DNA of 64,000 bases from contig CALAMO010000012.1 in assembly GCA_937925855.1 (NCBI GenBank), positions 1 through 64,000 of the forward strand, read 5' to 3'. This stretch comes from an uncultured Thiotrichaceae bacterium (GTDB taxonomy: Bacteria > Pseudomonadota > Gammaproteobacteria > Thiotrichales > Thiotrichaceae). Shown here one piece after another: positions 8,462 to 16,766 of this stretch. Numbering within the stretch: position 1 is the first letter of the stretch; each line of letters opens with the position of its first letter. The position numbers and the translations under genes are program-made. Below the pieces are notes generated by a model. That model was not told the DNA's origin. It saw only the letters and a list, made by a program, of their open reading frames with translations, and ran no database searches.

Positions 8462-9180
8462 AACACTTTTGGCTAGCGCTCACGTTTCTCACTCGCCTGC
8501 CGACGCCGCCTATTGAGCGGGTTGATCCTGCTGATATGGGGCGTTCCGCTCTGTTTTATCCCATAGTGGGCCTGCTGATTGGCGTCATCCTATGCCTGTT
8601 GCCCTGGCTATTGCCCAGTGCTTCGTCCTTAGTATTGGCGGCGGTGTTAACTGTCGGCTGGGCTATGCTGACGGGTGGGCTGCATTTGGATGGCGTGGCG
8701 GACAGTGCTGACGCTTGGTTAGGTGGGTGGGGCGACGCGGAAAAAACACAGCGGATTTTGAAAGACCCACTGTTGGGCGCAGCAGGTGTGATTGCCATCG
8801 TGGCGGTTATGCTGCTGAAGTTTGTCGGGCTGACGGTTCTGTTGGAACAGCAGCTGTGGTGGTTGGTGTTATTCACCCCCGTTCTGGGACGGTCATTAGT
8901 GCTGCTCTTATTTCTGACTACGCCTTATGTGCGGCGTGAAGGGTTGGGTAATGCGGTAACGGACTTTCTCCCAAAGCTGGGTGCCTTGCTGCTTTGTATG
9001 TTGATTGCAGGGGCGGGTTTATACTTATCGTGGCAGGGATTGCTAGCGGCGCTGCTGATATTTTATGGGTTGCGGCGCTTAATGGTGCAGCGATTGCGCG
9101 GTTGTACCGGTGATACCGCTGGGGCAACGATTGAACTTACTGAACTGGGTTGGTTGCTGGGTATTGGGCTTAGCCTGTAA
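8458..9180 (+). CDS. cobS: Adenosylcobinamide-GDP ribazoletransferase (cobalamin synthase)
   Basis: Integral membrane enzyme that joins adenosylcobinamide-GDP to alpha-ribazole (or its phosphate) in the last steps of cobalamin synthesis. Family marks are FLTRLPTP at the N-terminus, the GGLHLDGVADSADAW acidic segment near residue 73, and several hydrophobic helices up to the C-terminus. At 240 residues it is of usual length. The start is TTG and overlaps the TGA of the preceding DsrE-like gene (TTGA), so the two should be translationally coupled. The partner genes cobU, cobT and cobC lie about 49 kb away in this window. Confidence 0.93.
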   Translation: MKHFWLALTFLTRLPTPPIERVDPADMGRSALFYPIVGLLIGVILCLLPWLLPSASSLVLAAVLTVGWAMLTGGLHLDGVADSADAWLGGWGDAEKTQRILKDPLLGAAGVIAIVAVMLLKFVGLTVLLEQQLWWLVLFTPVLGRSLVLLLFLTTPYVRREGLGNAVTDFLPKLGALLLCMLIAGAGLYLSWQGLLAALLIFYGLRRLMVQRLRGCTGDTAGATIELTELGWLLGIGLSL

Positions 9181-9246
9181 AAAGCCGGTTTAGCCGTCCG
9201 GTTTGCCTTTTGTCTGGCATGCAAACCTGCGTTCAGGGAGTTTTTG

Positions 9247-9252
9247 TATAAT
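9247..9252 (+). promoter_or_regulatory. Probable -10 box of the pseudopilin gene
   Basis: A perfect TATAAT stands 74 bases before the pseudopilin start. No good -35 lies 16 to 18 bases upstream. Between it and the gene a small hairpin of GTGCGC and GCGCAC (about 9270 to 9291) would fall in the leader RNA. Confidence 0.4.
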
Positions 9253-9325
9253 AGTACTTGAGTATCTAGCGTGCGCATAACGATGGCGCACAGCTCCCCA
9301 ATAATAAAAAAGCTCAGGATTATTT

Positions 9326-9913
9326 ATGAAACATTCCCGTCAAATTGGCATCTCTTTGCTTGAGATCTTGGTTACTATTAGCATTTTGAGTATATTGTCC
9401 GCATTGGCTGCGCCTAATGTGCAGTCATTGATCGAAAACAATCGCATCCGGGCGTTGAACGATGAGTTCGTTTCCAGTCTTTATCAGGCCAGGAGTGAGT
9501 CCGTTAAGCGTGGCAACCCCGTTACTGTCTGTGCTAGTAATACCGCGCAGACTAATTGTGACAACAGTGCTGCTGACTATTCAGGTGGTTGGATTCTCTT
9601 CGTTGATTATGATAATGATCAGCGACTTGACCCGGTCGGTACGCTATTTGATACCACGGGTGACGGAGTTAACGATTCGCCAGAACAGATATTGTTTGTG
9701 TCCGGCGTGCCTACCGGAAATATTGATATTGTCGCGAGCGTGAGTACATACAGCAATGCGGTGACTTACTATTCAAACGGTTTGTTACGCGGGAGAAATG
9801 GCTTTAGCTTCCTATTACAGGACAGTAGTACGAGCGCACAATTAGCCAAGATTACAGTTAGTATAACAGGAAGGCTGCGGCAGTGTATTGGTGACGCTTC
9901 GCGCTGTCCTTAG
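9326..9913 (+). CDS. Type II pseudopilin, GspH/FimT family
   Basis: A minor pseudopilin of 195 residues. The prepilin peptidase site is seen in RQIGISLLEILVTISIL: cleavage after Gly8, followed by a hydrophobic helix with Glu at +5 of the mature protein. The C-terminal region has the GspH/FimT outline, with WILFVDYDNDQRLD and two late Cys (in RQCIGDASRC) fit for a disulfide. GspH and FimT proteins sit at the tip of secretion pseudopili or type IV pili. No other pilus or secretion gene is in the window, so this is an orphan copy. It is transcribed in the direction of pgi, 29 bases ahead. Confidence 0.85.
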   Translation: MKHSRQIGISLLEILVTISILSILSALAAPNVQSLIENNRIRALNDEFVSSLYQARSESVKRGNPVTVCASNTAQTNCDNSAADYSGGWILFVDYDNDQRLDPVGTLFDTTGDGVNDSPEQILFVSGVPTGNIDIVASVSTYSNAVTYYSNGLLRGRNGFSFLLQDSSTSAQLAKITVSITGRLRQCIGDASRCP

Positions 9914-9942
9914 TACCTGCATTAAAGAAGGAATAAAGCCTT

Positions 9943-11601
9943 ATGTCAGCTCCAAGCAGTCAACCAGGGGACGCGGTGTTGCACCGTAAAATTGCTGAGC
10001 AGCTCTCTCAACACTATGAGGTCGTTAAGACACAGCATGTGCGGGACTTATTTGCGCGGGATGCCCAGCGTTTTGAGCGTTTTTCTGTCGAGATACCCGG
10101 TTTATTGCTGGATTATTCCAAAAACCGCATTACAACGGAGACGATGTCACTGTTAGCTGATCTGGCACGAGAAGCTAATATTGAGGGTTGGCGTGATCGC
10201 TTGTTTGGCGGCGAGAAAATTAATACCACAGAGAACCGTGCCGTTTTGCATGTTGCCTTGCGTAATCGCAGCAATGCGCCGGTGATAACAGACGGTGAAG
10301 ATGTGATGCCGCCCGTTAATGCCGTACTGGATAAAATGGGTTTATTTGCTGCGCGAGTGCGTGGCGGGGAGTGGTTGGGTTATTCCGGTCAGGTGATTAC
10401 GGATGTTGTCAATATTGGGATTGGTGGTTCCGACCTTGGCCCACAAATGGTTTATCAGGCGTTAAAGCCATACCGCCATGAGCGTCTGCGTGTGCATTAC
10501 ATGTCTAACGTTGATGGGGCGCACGTGCTTGATGTGTTGGATGGCCTGAATCCGGCGACGACTCTGTTTATCATTGCGTCTAAGACCTTCACCACACAGG
10601 AAACGCTGACCAATGCGCAGGCGGTGCGGCGCTGGTTTTTACGTGCTGCTGGCGATGAAGCGTATATCGCCCAACATTTTGTTGCGGTATCGACGAATAC
10701 TGATGCGGTGCGTGCATTTGGCATCGATCCGGCCAATATGTTCGAGTTCTGGGACTGGGTCGGAGGACGCTATTCTTTCTGGTCGGCGATTGGTCTATCG
10801 ATCGTTTTGGCCGTTGGGATGGGGCGGTTTACGGATTTACTCGCCGGTGGTCATGCCATGGATCAGCATTTCCAGCAGGCACCGCTGGAACAGAATATGC
10901 CGGTGATTCTGGCATTGCTTGGGGTTTGGTATAATAATTTTTTTGGCGCTGAGTCACATGTGGTGCTGCCGTACGATCATGACCTGCGCAGCCTCCCTGC
11001 TTACCTGCAACAAGCTGATATGGAGAGTAACGGTAAATCAGTTGATCGAACGCACACAGCGGTCAAATACCAGACTGGCCCGGTGATCTGGGGGGCGACG
11101 GGTATTAACGGTCAGCATGCCTTCTACCAGCTGATCCACCAGGGTACAAAACTGATTCCCGCAGATTTCATTGTTTCGCTACAGCCGCATGAAACCGTCG
11201 GTGAGCAGCATGATATTTTAATGGCTAATTTTTTGGCGCAGACCGAGGCTTTGATGTGTGGGCGCACCCTAGCAGAAACCCGTGCAGTAATGCAGGCCGA
11301 GGGGCGTGCGGATGATGAAACCATCGCGCATAAGGTGTTTGCGGGTAATCACCCGAGTAATGCGATTATGCTGGATAAATTAACGCCGCACACCTTGGGG
11401 ATGCTGGTGGCGCTGTATGAACATAAGATTTTTGTGCAGGGAATTATCTGGAACCTGAACTCTTATGATCAGTGGGGCGTAGAGTTGGGTAAGCAGCTGG
11501 CGAAGACGATCTTACCTGAGCTAACGGCGGTTGAAGATACGTTGGCACATGATGGTTCGACTAATGCTCTGATTCAGCGTTATAGAGATACTAAAAAATA
11601 A
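9943..11601 (+). CDS. pgi: Glucose-6-phosphate isomerase
   Basis: Interconverts glucose 6-phosphate and fructose 6-phosphate in glycolysis and gluconeogenesis. The 552-residue length is that of the E. coli type. Conserved blocks include [14 protein letters not shown], the [13 protein letters not shown] phosphate-binding loop and the [12 protein letters not shown] segment. The ribosome-binding site AAGGAATAAAG precedes the ATG. It stands between a pseudopilin gene and ppnP, with no sign of operon partners in sugar metabolism. Confidence 0.97.
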   Translation: MSAPSSQPGDAVLHRKIAEQLSQHYEVVKTQHVRDLFARDAQRFERFSVEIPGLLLDYSKNRITTETMSLLADLAREANIEGWRDRLFGGEKINTTENRAVLHVALRNRSNAPVITDGEDVMPPVNAVLDKMGLFAARVRGGEWLGYSGQVITDVVNIGIGGSDLGPQMVYQALKPYRHERLRVHYMSNVDGAHVLDVLDGLNPATTLFIIASKTFTTQETLTNAQAVRRWFLRAAGDEAYIAQHFVAVSTNTDAVRAFGIDPANMFEFWDWVGGRYSFWSAIGLSIVLAVGMGRFTDLLAGGHAMDQHFQQAPLEQNMPVILALLGVWYNNFFGAESHVVLPYDHDLRSLPAYLQQADMESNGKSVDRTHTAVKYQTGPVIWGATGINGQHAFYQLIHQGTKLIPADFIVSLQPHETVGEQHDILMANFLAQTEALMCGRTLAETRAVMQAEGRADDETIAHKVFAGNHPSNAIMLDKLTPHTLGMLVALYEHKIFVQGIIWNLNSYDQWGVELGKQLAKTILPELTAVEDTLAHDGSTNALIQRYRDTKK

Positions 11602-11699
11602 TTGGCTTTAGTCGGCCTGCGGTAGCAGTTTGCTACTGACGAGCCTGAGCACACGCTGCTAGACTACTGCGTATTTATTTTTAAGCAGGAGCAATGCGG

Positions 11700-12011
11700 A
11701 TGAACTCTATTGACAACGTTAACCTATCGGCGACTGGCAATGTTTATTTTGACGGTAAATGCGTGAGTTATACTTTTCACACGGCCGACGGCACTCGCAA
11801 AAGCGTGGGGGTCATCCAGCCCGCACAGCTCACCTTTGGCACAGCGGCCCCAGAAATTATGGAGCTACAGCAGGGACGTTGTCGGGTAAAGATTGCGGGT
11901 GAAGCGGCTTTTAAAGACTATGCGGGCGGCGACTCATTCTCAGTGGCAGGCGATTCTTCGTTCGATATCGAAGTATTAGAAGATGTGCACTACGTCTGCC
12001 ATTATGGGTAG
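11700..12011 (+). CDS. ppnP: Pyrimidine/purine nucleoside phosphorylase
   Basis: A small cupin-fold protein of the PpnP (YaiE, DUF1255) family, which phosphorolyses several nucleosides to the free base and ribose 1-phosphate. Recognised by the overall pattern, including NVYFDGKCVSYTFHTADG and VGVIQPAQLTFGTAAPE, and by its 103 residues. The start at 11700 fits AGGAG at 11687 with eight bases between; an ATG six bases earlier is too close to that site. Only six bases separate it from the cobB gene, so the two are probably one transcript. Confidence 0.9.
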   Translation: MNSIDNVNLSATGNVYFDGKCVSYTFHTADGTRKSVGVIQPAQLTFGTAAPEIMELQQGRCRVKIAGEAAFKDYAGGDSFSVAGDSSFDIEVLEDVHYVCHYG

Positions 12012-12017
12012 AGCCAC

Positions 12018-12734
12018 ATGACGGCACAATACACGCATATTGTTATTCTGACCGGGGCGGGTATTTCTGCGGAATCGGGTATCCAGACTTTCCGTGCCAG
12101 TGATGGCCTGTGGGAAAATCATCGCGTAGAAGATGTGGCGACGCCTGAGGGTTTTGCGCGTGATCCTGAATTAGTGCAGCGGTTTTACAATGAGCGGCGC
12201 GCCCAGCTCAACGCTGGTGATGTCCACCCTAATGCTGCGCATGAGGCCTTGGCCCGGCTAGAATCTGAGTTTGCGGGTCAATGTTTGTTAGTGACACAGA
12301 ATATCGATAACTTGCACGAACGTGCGGGTACTCAGCACCTAATTCACATGCATGGCGAACTGAATAAAATTCGCTGTACTCACAGTCAGGAAGTGTTTGA
12401 GCGTATTGGTCTGCTGGATAGAGATGAGCGTTGCCCCTGCTGTCAGTTGGAGGGTGCTCTGCGGCCTGATATCGTTTGGTTCGGTGAGATGCCCATGCAA
12501 ATGGATCGGATCTACGATGAGCTGGCCGCTTGTGACTTGTTTATTGCGATTGGCACCTCCGGCCATGTCTATCCAGCAGCGGGGTTTGTGGAGGCTGCGG
12601 CGATGAATGGTGCGCATACCGTTGAATTGAATCTGGAGCGCTCGTTGGTGAACCACCATTTCAATGAATCAATTAATGGCGAAGCAAGCCGCATTGTACC
12701 TGCCTATATCGACCATTTACTCGGTCAAGTTTAG
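12018..12734 (+). CDS. cobB: NAD-dependent protein deacylase (sirtuin, CobB type)
   Basis: Sirtuin that removes acyl groups from lysines with NAD+. The NAD motif [10 protein letters not shown] is at residues 13 to 22, NID at 96 to 98, and catalytic His112 in HMHGEL. Zinc-site Cys residues are at 120, 139 and 141/142. Tyr57 and Arg60 in FYNERR correspond to the Tyr-x-x-Arg pair of class III sirtuins, so removal of succinyl or malonyl groups is likely besides deacetylation. The 238 residues lack the N-terminal extension of E. coli CobB. Despite the symbol it is unrelated to cobalamin synthesis here. Confidence 0.93.
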   Translation: MTAQYTHIVILTGAGISAESGIQTFRASDGLWENHRVEDVATPEGFARDPELVQRFYNERRAQLNAGDVHPNAAHEALARLESEFAGQCLLVTQNIDNLHERAGTQHLIHMHGELNKIRCTHSQEVFERIGLLDRDERCPCCQLEGALRPDIVWFGEMPMQMDRIYDELAACDLFIAIGTSGHVYPAAGFVEAAAMNGAHTVELNLERSLVNHHFNESINGEASRIVPAYIDHLLGQV

Positions 12735-12956
12735 GCGTCCTTAGGCTGAGACGCTGATAATTCGCTTTTCTTTTCATCCCTTTGGCGTTGGTTGTAATGA
12801 ACCCGTATATGACTCAATGAAGTTTTGGTATGCGCAATTGCCGATTATTTTAGGTTGATTTCCGCTATTTAATACACCAATTTGTTACGTTAACTTTTGA
12901 TTCATTGTTGTTAGACTAGGTTAGGCGGTGTAACGGTTTCGGTTACTCCTATGAAT

Positions 12957-12969
12957 AATAAAAATTAGA
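12957..12969 (+). promoter_or_regulatory. Leader motif shared with the paralogue at 16767
   Basis: AATAAAAATTAGA occurs 9 bases before the first surface-protein gene and again 19 bases before the third (16735-16747). The other two family genes have AATAAAA or ATAAAA in the same place. It may be a translation-enhancing A-rich leader or simply shared ancestry after duplication. Confidence 0.35.
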
Positions 12970-12978
12970 GAGAAAGTT

Positions 12979-15684
12979 ATGCACGCCGCAAATTCATATT
13001 ATGTTTCTGGCCTTATTGCTTCGGCTGTTATGTTGCTGGCTGCTGACGTGTGGGCAGTTGAAACCCTGGAGTACACGATCCGCTGGGATACCCGTGATAG
13101 TCGCTACCATGTTTTTATGAAACCCGGTCAGGCACCGACGCCTGATGCCAGCATGACTGGGCAGGTAACGATTAAGGTGCCGCATGGTGTCGGTAGCGAA
13201 ATGTTTCAGATGTCTGGGCTCAATTCTGTGGTTCCCAACGTGAGCTGGGCAGCCAATTCGCGTGCCAACGCTCCTACTGAAGAGCCGACAGCAGATTATA
13301 TCTCATTGAGCCTGACGGTCAGTATGTCTAGTGCTTTTAACTGGCAGGCAGGTACGGAAATTGAGGTGTTTAATTTTTCCAATTCTGGCCCTTGTCGCGG
13401 CCCGGTTTCGCTGATTAACAACATTACAGACCCATTCATTATCCCCGTTAATTCAGGCAATAATAACAGTGCTGGCACGAATCCTGGCAACCAGTTCAGT
13501 AATCTGGGCTGGGCTGATTTTTATGGACAGAATAATTATCTTGGTAACTATGGCCCGGCGGCAGATTGCGCCGACAGTAATGATGATGATAGTGATGGCT
13601 TGATTAATGCGGACGAATTAATAATCGGCTCTGATCCCCTGAATCCTGATACGGATGGCGATGGCGTGCCTGATGGTACTGAGGTCGGGAATGATCCGGT
13701 GAATCCGGTTGATACCGATAGTAACAGTACGCCAGATGTGCTGGATACCGATGATGATGGTGATGGCACGCTGACCTTGCTCGAAGATGCAGATACAGAC
13801 GGTGACGGTAATCCAGCGACAACCCCGACAGATAGCGATGGCGATGGCACGCCGGATTATCTTGATAATAATTCGGATGATGGGCCGCTGGCTGATCCTG
13901 ATGGTGATGGTTTAACGAATGCGGAAGAAGCGACTGCAGGGACAGACCCCAACAATGCGGATAGCGACGGTGATGGCCTTAATGATGGGGTTGAGGCGGG
14001 TATTGGCTCCAGTCCGTTGAATCCTGATACAGATGGTGATGGCGTGCCTGATGGTACCGAGGTCGGGAGTGATCCGGCGAATCCGGTTGACACTGATAGT
14101 AACAGTACGCCAGATGTGCTGGATACCGACGATGATGGTGATGGCACGCTGACCTCGCTAGAAGATGCAGATACGGACAGTGACGGTAATCCGGCGACAA
14201 CCCCGACGGATAGCGATGGCGATGGCACGCCGGATTATCTTGATAATAATTCGGATGACGGGCCGCTGGCTGATCCTGATGCTGATGGCTTGACCAATGC
14301 GGAGGAAGCTGCAGCTGGGACAGATCCAAACGATGCGGATAGTGATAATGATGGTTTGAGTGATGGTGCTGAGGTGAGTGGCGGCACCGATCCGAATGAT
14401 GCTGATAGCGATAATGATGGAGCGAGTGATGCTGCCGAGCTGCTGGGCCCGGATGGTGATGTGACCACCGCTGCTGATAATACGAATCCATTGGATGCTG
14501 ATTCAGACGATGATGGTCTGAATGACGGTGTGGAACTGGTGGGTCTGGATGGCGATCCGGCGACGGCTGCTGATAATACTGATCCGAATAACCCGGATAG
14601 TGATGGTGATGGGCTGCAGGATGGTACTGAGTTAGGCATGACAGTGTCTATTGCTGGTGGGAATAGCGACGGTGTCGCGGCGTTGGCGTTTGTGGGCACG
14701 CTGAGCAGTACTTTTGTGGTTGATACTGACCCGGTGAGTAAGACGGACCCGAATAACCCAGATACTGATGGCGGTGGGGATTGTGATGGTGCGAATGCGG
14801 TGACGAGTGTTTGTATTGCCGGAGAGGATGTGAATAATAATGGCCGCATTGATGCGGATGAGACTGATCCGGCTATAACCATGGATGATTTCAGTCAGGG
14901 TATTCGCTTACAGCTGCGCGTTATACTGCAGGGGCCGTACAACCCAAGCCTGGGTTTGATGGAGGATAAGCTGAGAACAAAAGGTTTCTTGCCGACGGCG
15001 CAACCCTACAGTGCGGCACCGCTAATGTACACGGGTACTGAGCAACTGGGCACTGCGGTATCAAGTGTGGTTGGTAATGATGCCGTCGTTGACTGGGTTT
15101 TGGTTGAGTTACGGGATGCTACTGATGCATCTGTAGTACTTGCGTCTAAAGCGCTGTTAGTGCAGCGTGATGGGGATGTGGTTGATGGTGCTGATGGGTC
15201 GGCGACGTGGCATTTTTCCGGCTTAACGGCGGACAATTATTACGTGGTGCTCAGGCATCGCAATCATCTTGATTTAATGACGGCATCAACGGTGGCGTTA
15301 AGTAGTCTGCCGACCATGATCGATTTCAGCTTGCCAACGACGTTGATTAAGGGGGGCGCTACGACACGCTTTGAGTTAAGTGGTAAAGCCTTGATGTATG
15401 CCGGTGATGCCAACTTTGACCAGCGAGATATTGCGAATGGCCCTAATCAGGACAGTACCTTCCTGATCTCCAGCATATTGCTTTATCCGAGCAACCAGGA
15501 CTTTAATGCTAATTATATTATGGCGGGCTATAGTGCGGCTGATCTGAATTTGGATGGTAATACCATATTTTCTGGCCCCTATAACGATACTAACCTATTG
15601 TTAAGTAATGTATTGTTGCACCCAGGCAATTCGGGCTTCGCGGCTAATTTCATTGTAGATGGTGCGATGAATGCAAATAACTGA
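12979..15684 (+). CDS. Large exported protein with TSP3 repeats and dockerin-like C-terminus
   Basis: A 901-residue secreted protein. Order of parts: signal peptide to Ala26; family N-domain, about 28 to 194, beta-rich, ending in the block [11 protein letters not shown]; a calcium-binding thrombospondin type 3 array, about 195 to 634, made of DxDxDG units such as [14 protein letters not shown]; a beta-rich domain, about 640 to 810, with [10 protein letters not shown] and VVLRHRNHL; then a duplicated EF-hand-like region with GDANFDQRD and ADLNLDGN. The end resembles dockerins with a longer loop, and the last two parts recall large surface proteins of Bacteroidota. No membrane anchor or known sorting tail. 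The array contains an in-frame duplication of 378 bases. Role unknown, probably cell surface or matrix. Confidence 0.8.
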   Translation: MHAANSYYVSGLIASAVMLLAADVWAVETLEYTIRWDTRDSRYHVFMKPGQAPTPDASMTGQVTIKVPHGVGSEMFQMSGLNSVVPNVSWAANSRANAPTEEPTADYISLSLTVSMSSAFNWQAGTEIEVFNFSNSGPCRGPVSLINNITDPFIIPVNSGNNNSAGTNPGNQFSNLGWADFYGQNNYLGNYGPAADCADSNDDDSDGLINADELIIGSDPLNPDTDGDGVPDGTEVGNDPVNPVDTDSNSTPDVLDTDDDGDGTLTLLEDADTDGDGNPATTPTDSDGDGTPDYLDNNSDDGPLADPDGDGLTNAEEATAGTDPNNADSDGDGLNDGVEAGIGSSPLNPDTDGDGVPDGTEVGSDPANPVDTDSNSTPDVLDTDDDGDGTLTSLEDADTDSDGNPATTPTDSDGDGTPDYLDNNSDDGPLADPDADGLTNAEEAAAGTDPNDADSDNDGLSDGAEVSGGTDPNDADSDNDGASDAAELLGPDGDVTTAADNTNPLDADSDDDGLNDGVELVGLDGDPATAADNTDPNNPDSDGDGLQDGTELGMTVSIAGGNSDGVAALAFVGTLSSTFVVDTDPVSKTDPNNPDTDGGGDCDGANAVTSVCIAGEDVNNNGRIDADETDPAITMDDFSQGIRLQLRVILQGPYNPSLGLMEDKLRTKGFLPTAQPYSAAPLMYTGTEQLGTAVSSVVGNDAVVDWVLVELRDATDASVVLASKALLVQRDGDVVDGADGSATWHFSGLTADNYYVVLRHRNHLDLMTASTVALSSLPTMIDFSLPTTLIKGGATTRFELSGKALMYAGDANFDQRDIANGPNQDSTFLISSILLYPSNQDFNANYIMAGYSAADLNLDGNTIFSGPYNDTNLLLSNVLLHPGNSGFAANFIVDGAMNANN
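13641..14396 (+). repeat. Tandem 378-bp in-frame duplication inside the TSP3 array
   Basis: Two copies start at 13641 and 14019, both with GAATCCTGATAC. They code for 126-residue units, each with about four aspartate-rich loops and a NATTP-like spacer. Similarity is high over most of the unit and fades over the last 50 bases of the second copy. Confidence 0.85.
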
Positions 15685-15831
15685 TGGTGAATGCGATGCG
15701 CGCCGCCCTGAGTTGTATTCAGCAAGCCAACGGGTGGTTGAGGTGCTTTTAGGGCCATAAATCGACCATTTGTCCATTAATGATTTTTATGTTATATAAG
15801 ATTAGTATAATTTATTGGGTTTAACAGACAT

Positions 15832-15849
15832 CCCGGATTTTACTCCGGG
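15832..15849 (+). promoter_or_regulatory. Leader hairpin before the short paralogue
   Basis: CCCGGA and TCCGGG pair around a six-base loop, 27 bases before the start of the short paralogue. Upstream stands a TATAAT at 15806-15811, whose transcript would begin with this hairpin. Role unknown; it could be an mRNA stabiliser or the remains of a terminator after the preceding gene. Confidence 0.4.
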
Positions 15850-15875
15850 CTATAATAAAAACCAGGAAAGCATAA

Positions 15876-16463
15876 ATGAAAAAAAATAAGTTATTATCCT
15901 TAGCAACTACTGTAGCGGGTGGCATCGCACTTTCTTTGGTAGCCAGTGGTGCTGTCTTTGGCGGGCAAGTTCTTGATTACAAACTTGCGCTGGCTGAAGA
16001 TGGTGAGACTTATGAAATTTGGATGCGCCCTTCCGCTGCGCCAAAACCCGATATTAGTTTGACTGGACAGGTGACCCTGAAAGTACCTACGCTAGCTGAT
16101 TTTAAAGCGGTTGAGGTTGTCGGTACCGTCGAAGGTGCAGATTGGGTAGAAGCTTCGCGCGTGAATGCACCAGAAGAAGCGTCTGCTTTTGATTACATTT
16201 CATTTTCCTTTGTAGGTCTGCAGGGTAACAGTGCCCACAACTATGGCTGGGAAGAGGGTAAAGAAAAGTTGGTATTTACCTTTAAAAATGAGTCCGGTTG
16301 TGTGGAAGGTGTGAGCATTATGGAAAATGATGACCCTTTTAATGCTACTGAAAACAACTCTGCTAACACTAACCCGGGTAATCAATTTACTAATCTGGGT
16401 TGGGGTTCTGTTAGCGAAAACCATTTCAAAAGTGTTTATGGTGAGGCGGTCAGCTGCTCATAA
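15876..16463 (+). CDS. Short exported protein: surface-family N-domain alone
   Basis: A 195-residue paralogue of the N-terminal domains of its three neighbours. The signal peptide runs to about residue 29 (AVFGG). The mature protein holds the whole family N-domain: the DYKLALAEDGETYEIWMRP opening, DYISFSF, the central ESGC with VSIMENDDPF, and the final NPGNQFTNLGW. It stops just where the neighbours begin their calcium-binding repeats. Two Cys residues may form a disulfide. It has no anchor, so it should be free in the periplasm or outside the cell. It could be a subunit or decoy that binds the same partner as the N-domains of the large proteins. Confidence 0.75.
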   Translation: MKKNKLLSLATTVAGGIALSLVASGAVFGGQVLDYKLALAEDGETYEIWMRPSAAPKPDISLTGQVTLKVPTLADFKAVEVVGTVEGADWVEASRVNAPEEASAFDYISFSFVGLQGNSAHNYGWEEGKEKLVFTFKNESGCVEGVSIMENDDPFNATENNSANTNPGNQFTNLGWGSVSENHFKSVYGEAVSCS

Positions 16464-16766
16464 GTACTGATATGAAAAATCAATAGGTGTATTTAGTGTG
16501 GAAGCCGTTTAGGCTTCCACGTCTTGTGATGAAATGATTTTTATGCCTGTTGCTCAAGCGACAGACTTGTATGTGTTTCGTTTGAAGATATTATCTAGGA
16601 GTCTAAGGCTTCTATGCTGATAGGGCATGTGCCCTGATAGCGTTACCGTGAAAGATTGCAGCCTATTCATGTGGGGCTGGACTAACATTTTCACGCTTGC
16701 TGGTACCGAAATTCTCGTATCTTTTTACTTTATAAATAAAAATTAGAACAGTGAGATAACCGAACT
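16464..16766 (+). other. Intergenic region with two hairpins
   Basis: About 300 bases between the second and third surface-protein genes. GTGGAAGCC and GGCTTCCAC form a perfect 9-bp stem with a five-base loop at 16498-16520, without a T-run. AGGGCA and TGCCCT form a second, small stem at 16622-16635. No ORF. The first hairpin may protect or end the transcript of the preceding gene. A promoter for the next gene should be here, but none is clear. Confidence 0.5.
16735..16747 (+). promoter_or_regulatory. Second copy of the AATAAAAATTAGA leader motif
   Basis: Identical over 13 bases to the element before the 12979 gene, and placed 19 bases before the start codon. The sequences on either side are not alike, so the match is not just general similarity of the upstream regions. 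Confidence 0.35.

Noticed and set aside
13548-14882. Long open frames on the minus strand across the TSP3 coding region
   Set aside because: They come from the GAT/GGT-rich repeats read backwards, giving Ser-Pro-Val or His-Tyr-Arg low-complexity strings. No start signals, no family.
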